A stretch of DNA of 64,000 nt from Actinokineospora fastidiosa (GTDB lineage: Bacteria > Actinomycetota > Actinomycetes > Mycobacteriales > Pseudonocardiaceae): positions 186,001-250,000 of the forward strand of contig NZ_BMRB01000001.1 of assembly GCF_014648415.1 (NCBI RefSeq), given 5' to 3'. Positions 36,114-46,122 of this stretch are shown piece by piece (positions within the stretch are counted from its first letter, which is position 1; the number at the start of each line of letters is the position of its first letter). Position numbers and translations under genes: made by a program. Under the pieces are notes generated by a model. That model was given only the letters and a program-made list of their open reading frames with translations, had not been told where the DNA came from and searched no databases.

Positions 36114-37268
36114 TCAGCTCCGGAACGGGCCGGTGACCTCGTAGGTGATGCCGCCGCTGCTGCTGCCGGTCGTGCCGCGCTGTGAGGAGAAGTACAGCCG
36201 GTTGCCAGCGGGGGTGAACGCCGGGCCGGTGATCTCCGAGCTGGACTGCCCGGTGACCTGCAGGAACGGCGCCACGATGCCGTCCGGGGTGATGATGCAG
36301 ATCTCCATGTTGCCGCCGTCCTCGGCGACGAACAGGTCGCCGTTGGACGCGCCGGTGACGTTGTCGACGCCGGTGAGCGGGGCCGTCCCACTGACGAGCG
36401 AGTCGTCGTAGGTCAGCGAGATGGTCGAGTTCGTGGCGTTGTACGCCCACACCCGGCCGTCGCCCTTCGTGGTGAACCAGCACGTGCCGTCCGCGTAGTA
36501 GCAGCCCTCGCCGCCGTTGAACTTCTTCGCGCCGGAGACCTGGTAGCGGGTCGCGGTCGGGCTGCCGTCGGGATCGGGGACGTTTGCCCAGGTCACCGAG
36601 CCGCTGGTGGCGGTGGAGCCCTTCATGACCTGCAGCGTGCCGCTGGAGAGGTCGCCCCAGGTGTTCGGGCGGAAGCGGTAGAAGCAGCCGTCGCTGACGT
36701 CCTCGGTCATGTAGACGTAGCGGTGGTCGGCGTCGACGGCGCACGCCTCGTGCTTGAACCGGCCCATCGCCGGTCGGACGACCGCGGCGTTCACGCCCCA
36801 CGGGTCGGTCTCGTAGACCCGGCCGGTGGAGACCTCCTCGCAGGACAGCCACGTGTTCCACGGCGTGGCGCCGCCCGCGCAGTTGACGTTGGTGTTGGAC
36901 AGCGTGCGGTAGGCCCCGGTGATCTGGCCGGAGGAGTTGAACTTGATCGCGCCGACGCCGCCGGTGCTGGAGACCTCGCTGTTGGACACGTAGATCCACC
37001 CGCTGCCGTCGGCGAACACCGCGCCGCCGTCCGGGGCGGGGTGCCAGGTGTAGCTGGTGCCCGCCACCCGCTGCCCGGACCGCGCGACGACCCGGCTGGT
37101 GAACCCGGCGGGCAGCCGGATGCCGTTGGCGTCCGCGGCCTGCAGCGGGCCGTAGGGGCTCGGCCCCGGCTGGGCGGTCGCCGCGAACGCCTGGCTCCAC
37201 GACGCCCCGCCGAACGCCGCCGCCGCGCCGCCGACCACCGCGACCCGCAAGAAGTTACGCCGTTCCAT
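36114..37268 (-). CDS. Tat-exported PhoX-like (DUF839) protein
   Basis: The 384-residue protein begins with a twin-arginine signal (RRNFLR, then a hydrophobic AAAAFGG segment and cleavage near AFAATA). The mature part is a beta-propeller of the PhoX/DUF839 type: GGVGAIKF, CAGGATPWNTWLSCEEV, FKHEACAVDADHRYVYMTEDVSDGCFYRF and AEDGGNMEICI are landmark strands. PhoX is a Ca/Fe-dependent alkaline phosphatase; this member is much shorter than classical PhoX (over 600 residues), so phosphatase activity should not be assumed. It ends 18 bp from the convergent PCD gene. Confidence 0.85.
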   Translation of the reverse strand: MERRNFLRVAVVGGAAAAFGGASWSQAFAATAQPGPSPYGPLQAADANGIRLPAGFTSRVVARSGQRVAGTSYTWHPAPDGGAVFADGSGWIYVSNSEVSSTGGVGAIKFNSSGQITGAYRTLSNTNVNCAGGATPWNTWLSCEEVSTGRVYETDPWGVNAAVVRPAMGRFKHEACAVDADHRYVYMTEDVSDGCFYRFRPNTWGDLSSGTLQVMKGSTATSGSVTWANVPDPDGSPTATRYQVSGAKKFNGGEGCYYADGTCWFTTKGDGRVWAYNATNSTISLTYDDSLVSGTAPLTGVDNVTGASNGDLFVAEDGGNMEICIITPDGIVAPFLQVTGQSSSEITGPAFTPAGNRLYFSSQRGTTGSSSGGITYEVTGPFRS

Positions 37269-37365
37269 GACACTCCGATCACGTCACTGTGCGTGGGAAT
37301 TGCGTGGCGAACAGTAGCCGGGACGCGTGTCGTCGGGATGATCCTTTTCGGACCGGCCGGTGAAG

Positions 37366-37947
37366 TCAGGCCGTCGCGCCGACGAGCAGGTGCTCGACGG
37401 TGACGTCGCGGTCCTGCCTGCGCAGCGCCTCCCGGTGGGCCAGTTCCAGCGCCTTCTTCGCCGACGGCGCGAACGGGATGTGCGTGCGCCGCTCGGTCCC
37501 CGGCTCGGGCAACGCGCGTTCGGCCTCCGCCCGCAGCTCGTCCACGTCGTCGCGTCCGGCCAGCTCGGGGTCGGCGAGCAGCGCGAGGACGATGTGCGCA
37601 GGCTCGATCGTCTCGTGCCCCCGCTCGCGCGCGGCGTCCTGCGCCCCGACCAGGGCGGCCCGCGCCCCGTCGGTGTAGCGCTCGAAGATCCGCAGGTCCG
37701 TCTCCGGCGATTCCGGCTGCTGCGGCACGAACCGCTTCTGCGCGGCCTGCTTGGTCACGCCCATGCTGGTCCCGATGTCCGACCAGGACGCCCCGGACCG
37801 CCGGGCCCGGTCCACGAAGTGGCCGATCAGGTGGTCGGCCACCTCCTCGAGGTGCTGGCCGAGCAACACGGCCTCGGACAGCCGGGAGAGATCGTCACTG
37901 TGCTTGCTCTCGACCTGCGCGATGAGGTCGTCGAGTCGTGGGGTCAT
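37366..37947 (-). CDS. HTH plus Clp-N-repeat protein, probable autoregulated
   Basis: The 193-residue protein joins an N-terminal helix-turn-helix (SGASWSDIGTSMGVTKQAAQKRF, about residue 51-73) to a C-terminal double Clp N-repeat (TDGARAALVGAQDAARERGHETIEPAHIVLALL and FAPSAKKALELAHREALRRQDRDVTVEHLLVG). There is no ATPase domain, so it is not a chaperone but could bind DNA and sense a Clp-type ligand or substrate. Two matching palindromes lie immediately upstream of ATG 37947, where an autorepressor would act. Confidence 0.85.
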   Translation of the reverse strand: MTPRLDDLIAQVESKHSDDLSRLSEAVLLGQHLEEVADHLIGHFVDRARRSGASWSDIGTSMGVTKQAAQKRFVPQQPESPETDLRIFERYTDGARAALVGAQDAARERGHETIEPAHIVLALLADPELAGRDDVDELRAEAERALPEPGTERRTHIPFAPSAKKALELAHREALRRQDRDVTVEHLLVGATA

Positions 37948-37949
37948 GC

Positions 37950-37997
37950 CGTCAACCTTAGGTTGACGACTCTAGGCGCGTCAACCTCAAGTTGACG
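37950..37997. promoter_or_regulatory. Twin palindromic operators upstream of the HTH/Clp-N gene
   Basis: GTCAACCTTAGGTTGAC (37951-37967) is a perfect palindrome and GTCAACCTCAAGTTGAC (37980-37996) keeps both GTCAAC / GTTGAC arms. Flanking C and G extend both. Centres are 29 bp apart. The first ends 3 bp before ATG 37947. Confidence 0.75.
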
Positions 37998-38250
37998 AAC
38001 GGCACCAGCTGCCGAGCCGGTCCGCAGCCTCGGCGTGCCCGACCGCGCTGGTCGCCAACGCGATCACCAGGTCGTACGCGACATCCTCGGGCGCGTCGAG
38101 GTCCAGGCCGTTGAGGCCGTAGAAGGTGAAGGCGGACATCCAGCTGAGCCGCTTGTTGCCGTCGACGAGCGGGTGGTTGCGCAGGACAGACTGCACGAGC
38201 ACGGCCGCCCGCCTCGGCGAGCAGCGCGAGCGCGCGCTCCTCTAACGAGG
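37987..38250 (-). pseudogene. Truncated and frameshifted doc/fic-type toxin gene
   Basis: The C-terminal part encodes VLRNHPLVDGNKRLSW, the Fic/Doc active-site motif H-P-x-x-D-G-N-K-R, plus the usual tail GLNGLDLDAPEDVAYDLVIALATS. The preceding helix, LEERALALLAEA, is found in another frame at about 38208-38246, and the first half of the expected 120-130 residues is missing. The longest intact frame is only 71 codons. No antitoxin gene is adjacent on either side. Confidence 0.7.
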
Positions 38251-38325
38251 CTGTCGTGGACGGTGAACCGGATTGTTCCCGTCGTATGCCGAGGCGATCG
38301 GGGCCCGGAGGCTTCGGGTTGTGGC

Positions 38326-39405
<1,080 letters not shown>

Positions 39406-39754
39406 GCCCCGGAGTCTACGGAGGCAGTGCTGAGGCACGAACCGGCACTGTCAAGGTGTCGGGTGTCCGAATAGTTACCAACACTTTTGCCAGTTTTAGT
39501 CACTCTGCGCCACGTGTCGTAGGGCGTAGGCACGCATAAGAGCGACCGTCTGCTAGGTAACGCGAGCCACATCACGGGCGATGCGTGCACCCTCTGTGCT
39601 GATCAGCCCAGATTCACTGGACAGGATTAGCCCAAATGGACGCTAGTCACCAGGTCACCCGCAAACAACACTCCGTGAGCGCCCTGCTGTCATCCGCCCT
39701 ACCGGACCGACCAGGCATGCATTCAGCTCACCCGCTGAGGAAGAAGGACGTGGG
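39406..39754. other. Upstream region of the secreted protease, no gene seen
   Basis: About 350 bp between ychF (leftward) and the protease (rightward). It is distinctly less GC-rich than the flanks, as expected for a promoter region. Short frames here have no ribosome site or similarity. GAGGAAGAAGGA just before ATG 39755 is the ribosome site for the protease. I could not fix a single -35/-10 pair. Confidence 0.4.
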
Positions 39755-42700
39755 ATGACTCAACCCGAACGGCGACGGCGTGGCCGTCTCGCCATCGGCT
39801 TGGCGTTCACCACGGCTATCGCCAGTGCCATGCTGTCGATGCCGAACGCCACCGCCGCCGCGCCCGCCCAGGGCGCCGCGGATGAAGGCCCTGGACTCGG
39901 TAAGCACGACCAGGAACTGCTCGCCAAGGCCGAGCAGGCAGGCGAGAAGACCGTCAAGGTCCTGATCGCGACGGACAAGGGCGCGGGGGCCGCCGCCGTC
40001 GAGGAGCTGGTTCGCAACGGCGCCGAGATCGAGTACCGCGCCGACGAGATCGGCTACGTGCGCGCCGAGGTGCCCGTCGGCAAGGTGAAGAAGATCGCCA
40101 GCCTGCCCGGGGTCGACGCCCTGGACATCAGCGAGACGATCGCCCTGCCCGACCCGCGCCCGGAGGGCGTGCAGAACCCGACGCCGCAGCCCGCCCCCGG
40201 GCCGTCGACGCCGAGGGTCAACCCGTACATGCCGACCGGCGACATCGGCGCGGCGCAGTTCGTCAACGACCACCCCACCTGGGACGGCCGCGGCACGACG
40301 ATCGCGATCGTGGACTCCGGCGTCGACCTGGACCACCCGGCCCTGAAGACGACGACCACCGGCGAGCGGAAGATCACCGACTGGGTGACCTACACCGACC
40401 CGGGCTTCACCAACGGCGTCAACAACGACGACGACCCGACCTGGCTGCTGATGGACAAGACCGTCCCCGGCGCCTCGCTCGGGCTCCCCGCCGAGGGTGA
40501 GCTGGCCTTCGCCGAGTTCGACGAGCGCGACCCCCGCCTGGGCGGCGAGCTGGGCAACGACCTCAACCGCGACGGCAACCCGGCGGGCAGCAGCGGCCGC
40601 TTCGGCGTGGCGTGGAACAAGGCCACCGACACGATGTGGCTGGACACCGACCAGGACGGGAGCATGGCCGACGAGAAGGCCATGCAGAACTACAAGGTGC
40701 GCTACGACATCGGCACCGTGGGCACCGACAACCCGGCCACCGACGTCCGCGAGTCCATGACCTTCGTCATGCAGAGCTCGCCGTCGACCAACTCGGTCAA
40801 CGTCGGCATCGTCTCCGGCGCGCACGGCAGCCACGTCGCGGGCATCACCGCGGCCAACCGCATGTTCGGCGGCACCATGACCGGCGCGGCGCCCGGCGCC
40901 AAGCTGGTCTCGATCCGCGTCTGCCTGTTCGTCACCGGCTGCACCTCCCACGCCCTGCTCGAGGGCATGGTCTACGCGGCGCAGAACTCCGACGTGATCA
41001 ACATGTCGATCGGCGGCCTCCCGGCGCTGAACGACGCCAACAACGCGCGCGCCGAGCTGTACGACCGGCTCATCGACGAGTACGGCGTCCAGATGTTCAT
41101 CTCCGCGGGCAACTCCGGCGCGGGCATGAACACCGTGGGCGACCCGTCGGTGGCCACCAAGGTGCTGTCCGTCGGCTCCTACATCACCAAGGAGACCTGG
41201 CAGCGCAACTACGGCTCCGACATGGCCGTGAGCGAGTCGCTGCACGGCTTCTCCTCGCGCGGCCCGCGTGAGGACGGCGGCTTCAAGCCGCAGATCATCG
41301 CCCCCGGCTCGGCCATCTCCACGGTCCCCACCTGGCAGCTGGGCGGCCCCGTCGGCGGCACCTACGCGCTGCCCCCGGGCTACGCGATGTTCAACGGCAC
41401 CTCGATGGCCTCCCCGCAGGCCGCAGGCGCGGCCGCGCTGCTGCTGAGCGCCGCCAAGGCCAAGGGCATCTCCGCCGAGCCGCACCAGCTGCGCAAGGCG
41501 TTCATGTCCTCCGCCCGGTTCGTCAAGGGCCTGCAGGCCTACGAGCAGGGCACGGGCCTGGTCGACACCAAGAAGGCGTGGAACCTGCTCAAGGCCAACC
41601 CGAGCGAGACCGTGATCACCGCGTCGGTGCCGGTGAACACCGTGCTGTCGGAGTTCCTCGCCACCCCGGGCGTCGGCACCGGCATCCACGACCGCGAGGG
41701 TGTCAAGGCCGGCGACCGCTACACCCGCCAGTACACCTTCACCCGCACCACCGGCCCCGCCCACCCGGTCACCTACCGGGTGCGCTGGATCGGCAACGAC
41801 GGCACGTTCAGCTCGCCGAGCACCGTCCTGCTGCGGAAGAACTCGCCCACCAAGTTCACGGTGACGATCAACCCGCGCTCGGCCGGCGCGCACTCCGCGG
41901 TGCTGGCGCTGGACACCCCGATGACCGCGGGCGTCGAGCTGCACACGATGAACACCGTCGTGGCGGCCGAGGACTTCACCTCGGCCAACGGCTTCACCGT
42001 CCGCAAGGGCGGGCAGATCGGCCGCAACGAGGTCGCGCAGCACTTCTTCCGGGTCCCCGCGGGCGCTCCGGCGTTCAAGGTGGACATGGTGGGCGGCGGC
42101 ACGGCGCCGGGCGCGGGCCAGATCCGCTTCCTGCGCTTCCACCCCTACGGCGTGGGCGTGGACAGCAACAGCTCGCTGAACTGCTACAACCCGCCGGTCG
42201 CTGGTGGGTCCTGTGGCGGCAGCCCGACCAGCCGCACGGTGAGCAACCCGCAGCCGGGCGTCTGGGAGGTCGTGGTCGAGGCCCGGCGGACCTCCGACGC
42301 GCAGCGCGCGCCGTACACGGTCACCGCGTCGGTGCTGGGCGCGTCCGTCTCCCCGAACCCCGACGTGATCGAGTCGGCGCAGACGGGTGTCGCGGTCGAG
42401 CGCTCCTACACGCTGAAGAACCTGTTCGGCCCGTTCACCGGCCGCGCGACCGGCACCCCGCTGGGCAGCGCGCTGCGTGAGCAGAAGACCATCGCCGACC
42501 AGGAGAACCAGCAGTTCCTCGTCAACGTCGGCGCGGGCTCCACCGTGCTGCGCGCGAAGATCGGCAACACCGCGGACGCGGCGGCCGACCTCGACCTCGC
42601 GGTGTTCGACTGCACCTCGGGCAGCTGCGTGCTGGCCGGTCAGACCGCGGACGGCGACTCCGAGGAAGAGGTCATCATCGCCAACCCGGGCGCGGGCGCG

Positions 42701-42970
42701 TGGGTCGTGCTGGTGCAGGGCTACGCGGTCCCCGCGGGCACCACCACCTACGACTACCTCGACGTCTACACCAACCCGGCCCTCGGCTCGGTGACGGTGG
42801 ACGACGCCGACGCCCCGCGCGCCGCTGGCGCGGAGTGGACCGTCTCGGCCCAGGTCGTGGCGAACGCCGGTCCGGGCGCCGGTCGCGTGCTCCTCGGCGG
42901 TGTCCAGGTCCGCACGGACGAGAACGTCCTGGTCGGCTCGGGCGACGTGGTCGTGAAGGCCGTGTCGTAA
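39755..42970 (+). CDS. Large secreted subtilisin-like (S8) serine protease
   Basis: The 1071-residue protein has a Sec signal (hydrophobic 10-30, cleavage near TAAAPA), an I9-like propeptide region (residues about 45-130), and the S8 catalytic domain with Asp187 (AIVDSGVD), His357 (SGAHGSHVAG) and Ser550 (NGTSMASP). The 170-residue distance from Asp to His indicates a large insertion in the catalytic domain. The last 450 residues form beta-rich modules, including a CNA/pre-peptidase-like C-terminal region, ending VVVKAVS with no sorting signal, so it is probably released. It stands alone with its own terminator. Confidence 0.93.
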   Translation: MTQPERRRRGRLAIGLAFTTAIASAMLSMPNATAAAPAQGAADEGPGLGKHDQELLAKAEQAGEKTVKVLIATDKGAGAAAVEELVRNGAEIEYRADEIGYVRAEVPVGKVKKIASLPGVDALDISETIALPDPRPEGVQNPTPQPAPGPSTPRVNPYMPTGDIGAAQFVNDHPTWDGRGTTIAIVDSGVDLDHPALKTTTTGERKITDWVTYTDPGFTNGVNNDDDPTWLLMDKTVPGASLGLPAEGELAFAEFDERDPRLGGELGNDLNRDGNPAGSSGRFGVAWNKATDTMWLDTDQDGSMADEKAMQNYKVRYDIGTVGTDNPATDVRESMTFVMQSSPSTNSVNVGIVSGAHGSHVAGITAANRMFGGTMTGAAPGAKLVSIRVCLFVTGCTSHALLEGMVYAAQNSDVINMSIGGLPALNDANNARAELYDRLIDEYGVQMFISAGNSGAGMNTVGDPSVATKVLSVGSYITKETWQRNYGSDMAVSESLHGFSSRGPREDGGFKPQIIAPGSAISTVPTWQLGGPVGGTYALPPGYAMFNGTSMASPQAAGAAALLLSAAKAKGISAEPHQLRKAFMSSARFVKGLQAYEQGTGLVDTKKAWNLLKANPSETVITASVPVNTVLSEFLATPGVGTGIHDREGVKAGDRYTRQYTFTRTTGPAHPVTYRVRWIGNDGTFSSPSTVLLRKNSPTKFTVTINPRSAGAHSAVLALDTPMTAGVELHTMNTVVAAEDFTSANGFTVRKGGQIGRNEVAQHFFRVPAGAPAFKVDMVGGGTAPGAGQIRFLRFHPYGVGVDSNSSLNCYNPPVAGGSCGGSPTSRTVSNPQPGVWEVVVEARRTSDAQRAPYTVTASVLGASVSPNPDVIESAQTGVAVERSYTLKNLFGPFTGRATGTPLGSALREQKTIADQENQQFLVNVGAGSTVLRAKIGNTADAAADLDLAVFDCTSGSCVLAGQTADGDSEEEVIIANPGAGAWVVLVQGYAVPAGTTTYDYLDVYTNPALGSVTVDDADAPRAAGAEWTVSAQVVANAGPGAGRVLLGGVQVRTDENVLVGSGDVVVKAVS

Positions 42971-42985
42971 CCGACTGATCGCACG

Positions 42986-43018
42986 AGAGGGGCCGGTCCC
43001 GGTGGGACCGGCCCCTCT
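42986..43018. terminator. Intrinsic terminator after the S8 protease
   Basis: A perfect 15-bp stem (AGAGGGGCCGGTCCC / GGGACCGGCCCCTCT) with a GGT loop is followed by TGTCTGTG. It begins 15 bp past the protease stop and shields the following ada-alkA gene. Confidence 0.85.
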
Positions 43019-43065
43019 TGTCTGTGTCCGATTCCCGCCAGCCGGGGGTGGCGGGGTTTGCGAGC

Positions 43066-44538
43066 ATGGACAGCGTGCTGACCGACCCCGACCAGCGCTA
43101 CCGCGCTGTCACCGCCCGAGACGCCCGCTTCGACGGGCAGTTCATCACGGCCGTGCGCACGACCGGCATCTACTGCAGGCCCTCCTGCCCGGCCACGACC
43201 CCCAAGCGGCACAACGTCGAGTTCTTCCCGACGGCCGCGGCCGCGCAGCAGGCGGGCTACCGGGCGTGCAAGCGCTGCCTGCCGGACGCGGTGCCCGGCT
43301 CGCCGGAGTGGAACCTGCGCGCGGACCTCGCGGGCCGGGCGATGCGGCTGATCGCCGACGGCGCCGTGGAGCGCGAGGGCGTGCCCGGGCTGGCCGCCCG
43401 GCTGGGCTACTCCGTGCGGCACCTGACCCGGGTGCTCACCGCCGAGCTGGGCGCTGGCCCGCTGGCGCTGGCCCGCGCGCACCGGGCGCACCAGGCGCGC
43501 GTGCTCATCGAGACGACGGCGCTGTCGGTCTCCGACGTGGCCTTCGCCGCGGGCTTCTCCAGCGTCCGGCAGTTCAACGACACCATCCGCGAGGTCTTCG
43601 CCACCACGCCGACCGCCCTGCGCGCCGCGCGGCGCGGCGACCGCCCCACCTCCCCCGGCAGGGTCGTCCTGCGGCTGCCCGTGCGGGAGCCGTTCGACGC
43701 CGAGGGCGTGCTGGCGTTCCTGGCCGCGCGGGCCGTCCCCGGGGTCGAGGAGGCCACGGCCGAGGGGTACGCCCGCACGCTGCGCCTCCCGCACGGCACC
43801 GCCACCGCCCGGCTGCGGCCGATGGACGGCCACGTCGAGTGCGCCCTGGCGTTGACCGACATGCGCGACATGGGCACCGCGGTCGCCCGGCTGCGGCGGC
43901 TGTTCGACCTCGACGCCGACCCGGTCGCGGTGGACGAGGTGCTGGCCGCCGACCCGGTGCTGGCCCCGTCGGTGGCGGCCACGCCCGGCATCCGCGTCCC
44001 CGGCTCGGTCGACGGCGCGGAGACGCTGGTCCGCGCGCTGCTGGGGCAGCAGGTGACCGTCGCCGCGGCGCGCACGGCCGCCCGCCGCCTCACCACGGCG
44101 CTGGGCGAGCGCCTGCCCACCGCGGACGGCAACCTGACGACGCTGTTCCCGACGGCGGCGGCGATCGCCGAGCACGGGGCGTCGGTGCTGACCGGGCCCG
44201 CGCGCCGCATCGAGACCATCGTGACGGTGTGCGCCGCGGTCGCGTCGGGCGAACTCGACCTGCACGTGGGCGCGGAGAGCATGGACCTGTGCGTGCGGCT
44301 GCGGTCGTTCCCCGGCATCGGGCCGTGGACGGCAGGGTACGTCGTGATGCGCCTGCTGGGCGTGTCGGACACCCTGCTGCTGCAGGACGTCGCGCTGCGC
44401 AAGGGCGCGGCCGTGCTCGGCCTCCCGTCCACTCCGGACGGACTCGACCAGTACAGCCAGCGGTGGCAGCCGTGGCGCTCCTACGCCGGGATGCACCTGT
44501 GGCAGGCGAGCGCGCGGCCGCTAGAGAAGGCCTCGTAG
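43066..44538 (+). CDS. Ada-AlkA fusion: methylation-responsive regulator and 3-methyladenine DNA glycosylase
   Basis: The 490-residue protein combines an Ada zinc domain (Cys37, Cys41, Cys68, Cys71; Cys37 in GIYCRPSC is the phosphotriester methyl acceptor), an AraC-type helix-turn-helix (about 85-190, SVSDVAFAAGFSSVRQFNDTIRE) and an AlkA-type HhH-GPD glycosylase (about 300-485) with FPGIGPWTAGYVVMRLLG and a catalytic Asp in the TLLLQD segment. The O6-methylguanine methyltransferase domain of enterobacterial Ada is absent. ATG 43066 starts the Ada fold directly. It overlaps the convergent ligase gene by 18 bp. Confidence 0.93.
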   Translation: MDSVLTDPDQRYRAVTARDARFDGQFITAVRTTGIYCRPSCPATTPKRHNVEFFPTAAAAQQAGYRACKRCLPDAVPGSPEWNLRADLAGRAMRLIADGAVEREGVPGLAARLGYSVRHLTRVLTAELGAGPLALARAHRAHQARVLIETTALSVSDVAFAAGFSSVRQFNDTIREVFATTPTALRAARRGDRPTSPGRVVLRLPVREPFDAEGVLAFLAARAVPGVEEATAEGYARTLRLPHGTATARLRPMDGHVECALALTDMRDMGTAVARLRRLFDLDADPVAVDEVLAADPVLAPSVAATPGIRVPGSVDGAETLVRALLGQQVTVAAARTAARRLTTALGERLPTADGNLTTLFPTAAAIAEHGASVLTGPARRIETIVTVCAAVASGELDLHVGAESMDLCVRLRSFPGIGPWTAGYVVMRLLGVSDTLLLQDVALRKGAAVLGLPSTPDGLDQYSQRWQPWRSYAGMHLWQASARPLEKAS

Positions 44539-46026
44539 CGTGTCGATGGTGTCGGCCTCCTCGGGCGTCTTGTCGGGCCGGTAGCGCACCACGCGGGCGA
44601 ACCGCAGCGCGATGCCGCCGGGATACCGGGTGCTGACCTGCACGCCGTCGAGCGCGATCTCCACGACCAGGTGCGGTCGCAAGTAGACGGTCCAGTCGTC
44701 GCGGTGGGACTCGAACTCCGGGAAGGTCCTGGTCTGCCAGGCCAGCAGCTCGTCGGTGAGGCCCTTGAACGTCTTGCCGACCATGACCGGCGGCCCGCCG
44801 TCCGGGTCGCGCGCGCCGAGGTGCAGGTTCGACAGGGTGCCCGTGCGCCTGCCGTGGCCCCACTCGGCGGCCAGGACGACGAGGTCGAAGGTGTGCACCG
44901 GCTTGACCTTCTGCCACGCCTTGCCGCGCCTGCCCGCCTGGTAGGTGGAGTCGAGGTCCTTGACCATGACGCCCTCGTGGCCCGCGTCGAGGGCCGCCGA
45001 GGTCAGCTCCTCGGCCTGCTCCAGGGTGGGCTCGGCGACCCCGGGGATGACGTGGTCGCCGACCGCGCGGCGCAGCGCCGCCGTGCGCACGCGCAGCGGC
45101 TCGTCGATGAGGTCCTCGCCGTCGAGGTGCAGGCAGTCGAAGAAGTACGGCCGCAGCAGCAGGGCGCGGACCTGCTCCTCCACCGTGCTGCCGAAGCGGC
45201 TCATGGTCTCCTGGAACGGGCGCGGGCGGCCGTCGTCGGTGAGCGCCAGCGTCTCGCCGTCGAGCACGGCGGCCGCGCAGGGCAGGCCGCGCACCAGCTC
45301 GACCAGCTCGGGCACGCTGCCGGTGATCTCGCGCAGCGTGCGGGTCCAGACGCGCACGTCCGCGCCGCGCTTGTGCACCTGGATGCGCGCACCGTCCATC
45401 TTGTACTCGACCAGGCAGGGCGACAGGTCGGCGACGGCGTCGGCGAGGGTGGCGCCGGGCGAGGCGAGCATGGGCCGCACCGGGCGGCCGAGTTCGAGCC
45501 GGACGTCGTCGAGGGTGCCCGCGAGCGCGGCGGCGGCGGTCTCCGGGAGCCTGCCGGAGAGCATGAACGCGCGGCGGACGGCGGGCCCCGGCTGCCCGGA
45601 CGCCCTGGCGATCGCGTCGAGCATGACGCCCTCCAGCGCGCCCTGCCGCAGCTCGCCGGTCAGCAGGGCGCGGAGGAACCGCTGCTCGTCGGCGGTGGCG
45701 GCGGTCAGCAGCCCGCCGAGCAGGTCGGCGCGGCGGGCCGTCGAGCCGGAGCCGGAGACCGCGGCGACCTCGCCGAGCGCCGCGTCGACCGCGCGCACGG
45801 TCAGCGTCGGGCTGTCGGCGGGCTGGCCAGCGACGGCGGCCAGCGTGCGCCACCCCGCGCCGATGCGGCCCTGGCGCGGCGCGCCCGCCAGGAACGCGAC
45901 GACGGCGGGCACCTCGTCGGGATCGGCCGCCGTCAGCACCCCGGCGAGCGCGTCGACCTTCGCCAGCCGGGAGCGGGTCGCGCTCACCGTCGACGACACC
46001 GCGACCACGTCGGCGAACCTGAGCAT
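44521..46026 (-). CDS. lig: ATP-dependent DNA ligase (LigB type)
   Basis: The 501-residue enzyme has an N-terminal all-helical DNA-binding domain (residues 1-180) and a nucleotidyltransferase core with the adenylated lysine K209 in EYKMDGARIQ, then LDGETLAL, PYFFDCLHLDGEDLID, EGVMVKDLDSTY and a C-terminal KVKPVHTFDLVVLAAEWGHG with the OB-fold. Actinobacteria carry such ligases beside the NAD-dependent LigA for repair. ATG 46026 (after an upstream in-frame ATG at 46041) gives the best alignment. It lies convergent to ada-alkA. Confidence 0.92.
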   Translation of the reverse strand: MLRFADVVAVSSTVSATRSRLAKVDALAGVLTAADPDEVPAVVAFLAGAPRQGRIGAGWRTLAAVAGQPADSPTLTVRAVDAALGEVAAVSGSGSTARRADLLGGLLTAATADEQRFLRALLTGELRQGALEGVMLDAIARASGQPGPAVRRAFMLSGRLPETAAAALAGTLDDVRLELGRPVRPMLASPGATLADAVADLSPCLVEYKMDGARIQVHKRGADVRVWTRTLREITGSVPELVELVRGLPCAAAVLDGETLALTDDGRPRPFQETMSRFGSTVEEQVRALLLRPYFFDCLHLDGEDLIDEPLRVRTAALRRAVGDHVIPGVAEPTLEQAEELTSAALDAGHEGVMVKDLDSTYQAGRRGKAWQKVKPVHTFDLVVLAAEWGHGRRTGTLSNLHLGARDPDGGPPVMVGKTFKGLTDELLAWQTRTFPEFESHRDDWTVYLRPHLVVEIALDGVQVSTRYPGGIALRFARVVRYRPDKTPEEADTIDTLRGLL

Positions 46027-46122
46027 GCGTCCATCATGCACGCGGACACCGACAGCGCGACCGGAACCACGGGCGGGGAAGGCCGTCTATGACTGCGAGA
46101 CCCGTACACAGTGGAGCAGCCC

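Noticed and set aside
36114-37268. Alkaline phosphatase proper (PhoX)
   Set aside because: Only the DUF839 propeller pattern is visible and the protein is far shorter than characterised PhoX, so a firm enzyme name is not justified.
39728-42142. 804-codon open frame antisense to the S8 protease
   Set aside because: Typical mirror frame of a GC-rich gene: composition dominated by Arg, Gly, Val, His and no family motif, while the forward frame has a signal peptide and a full catalytic triad.
42986-43018. Regulatory site for ada-alkA
   Set aside because: The long GC-rich stem directly after the protease stop with a T-containing tail is better explained as a terminator.
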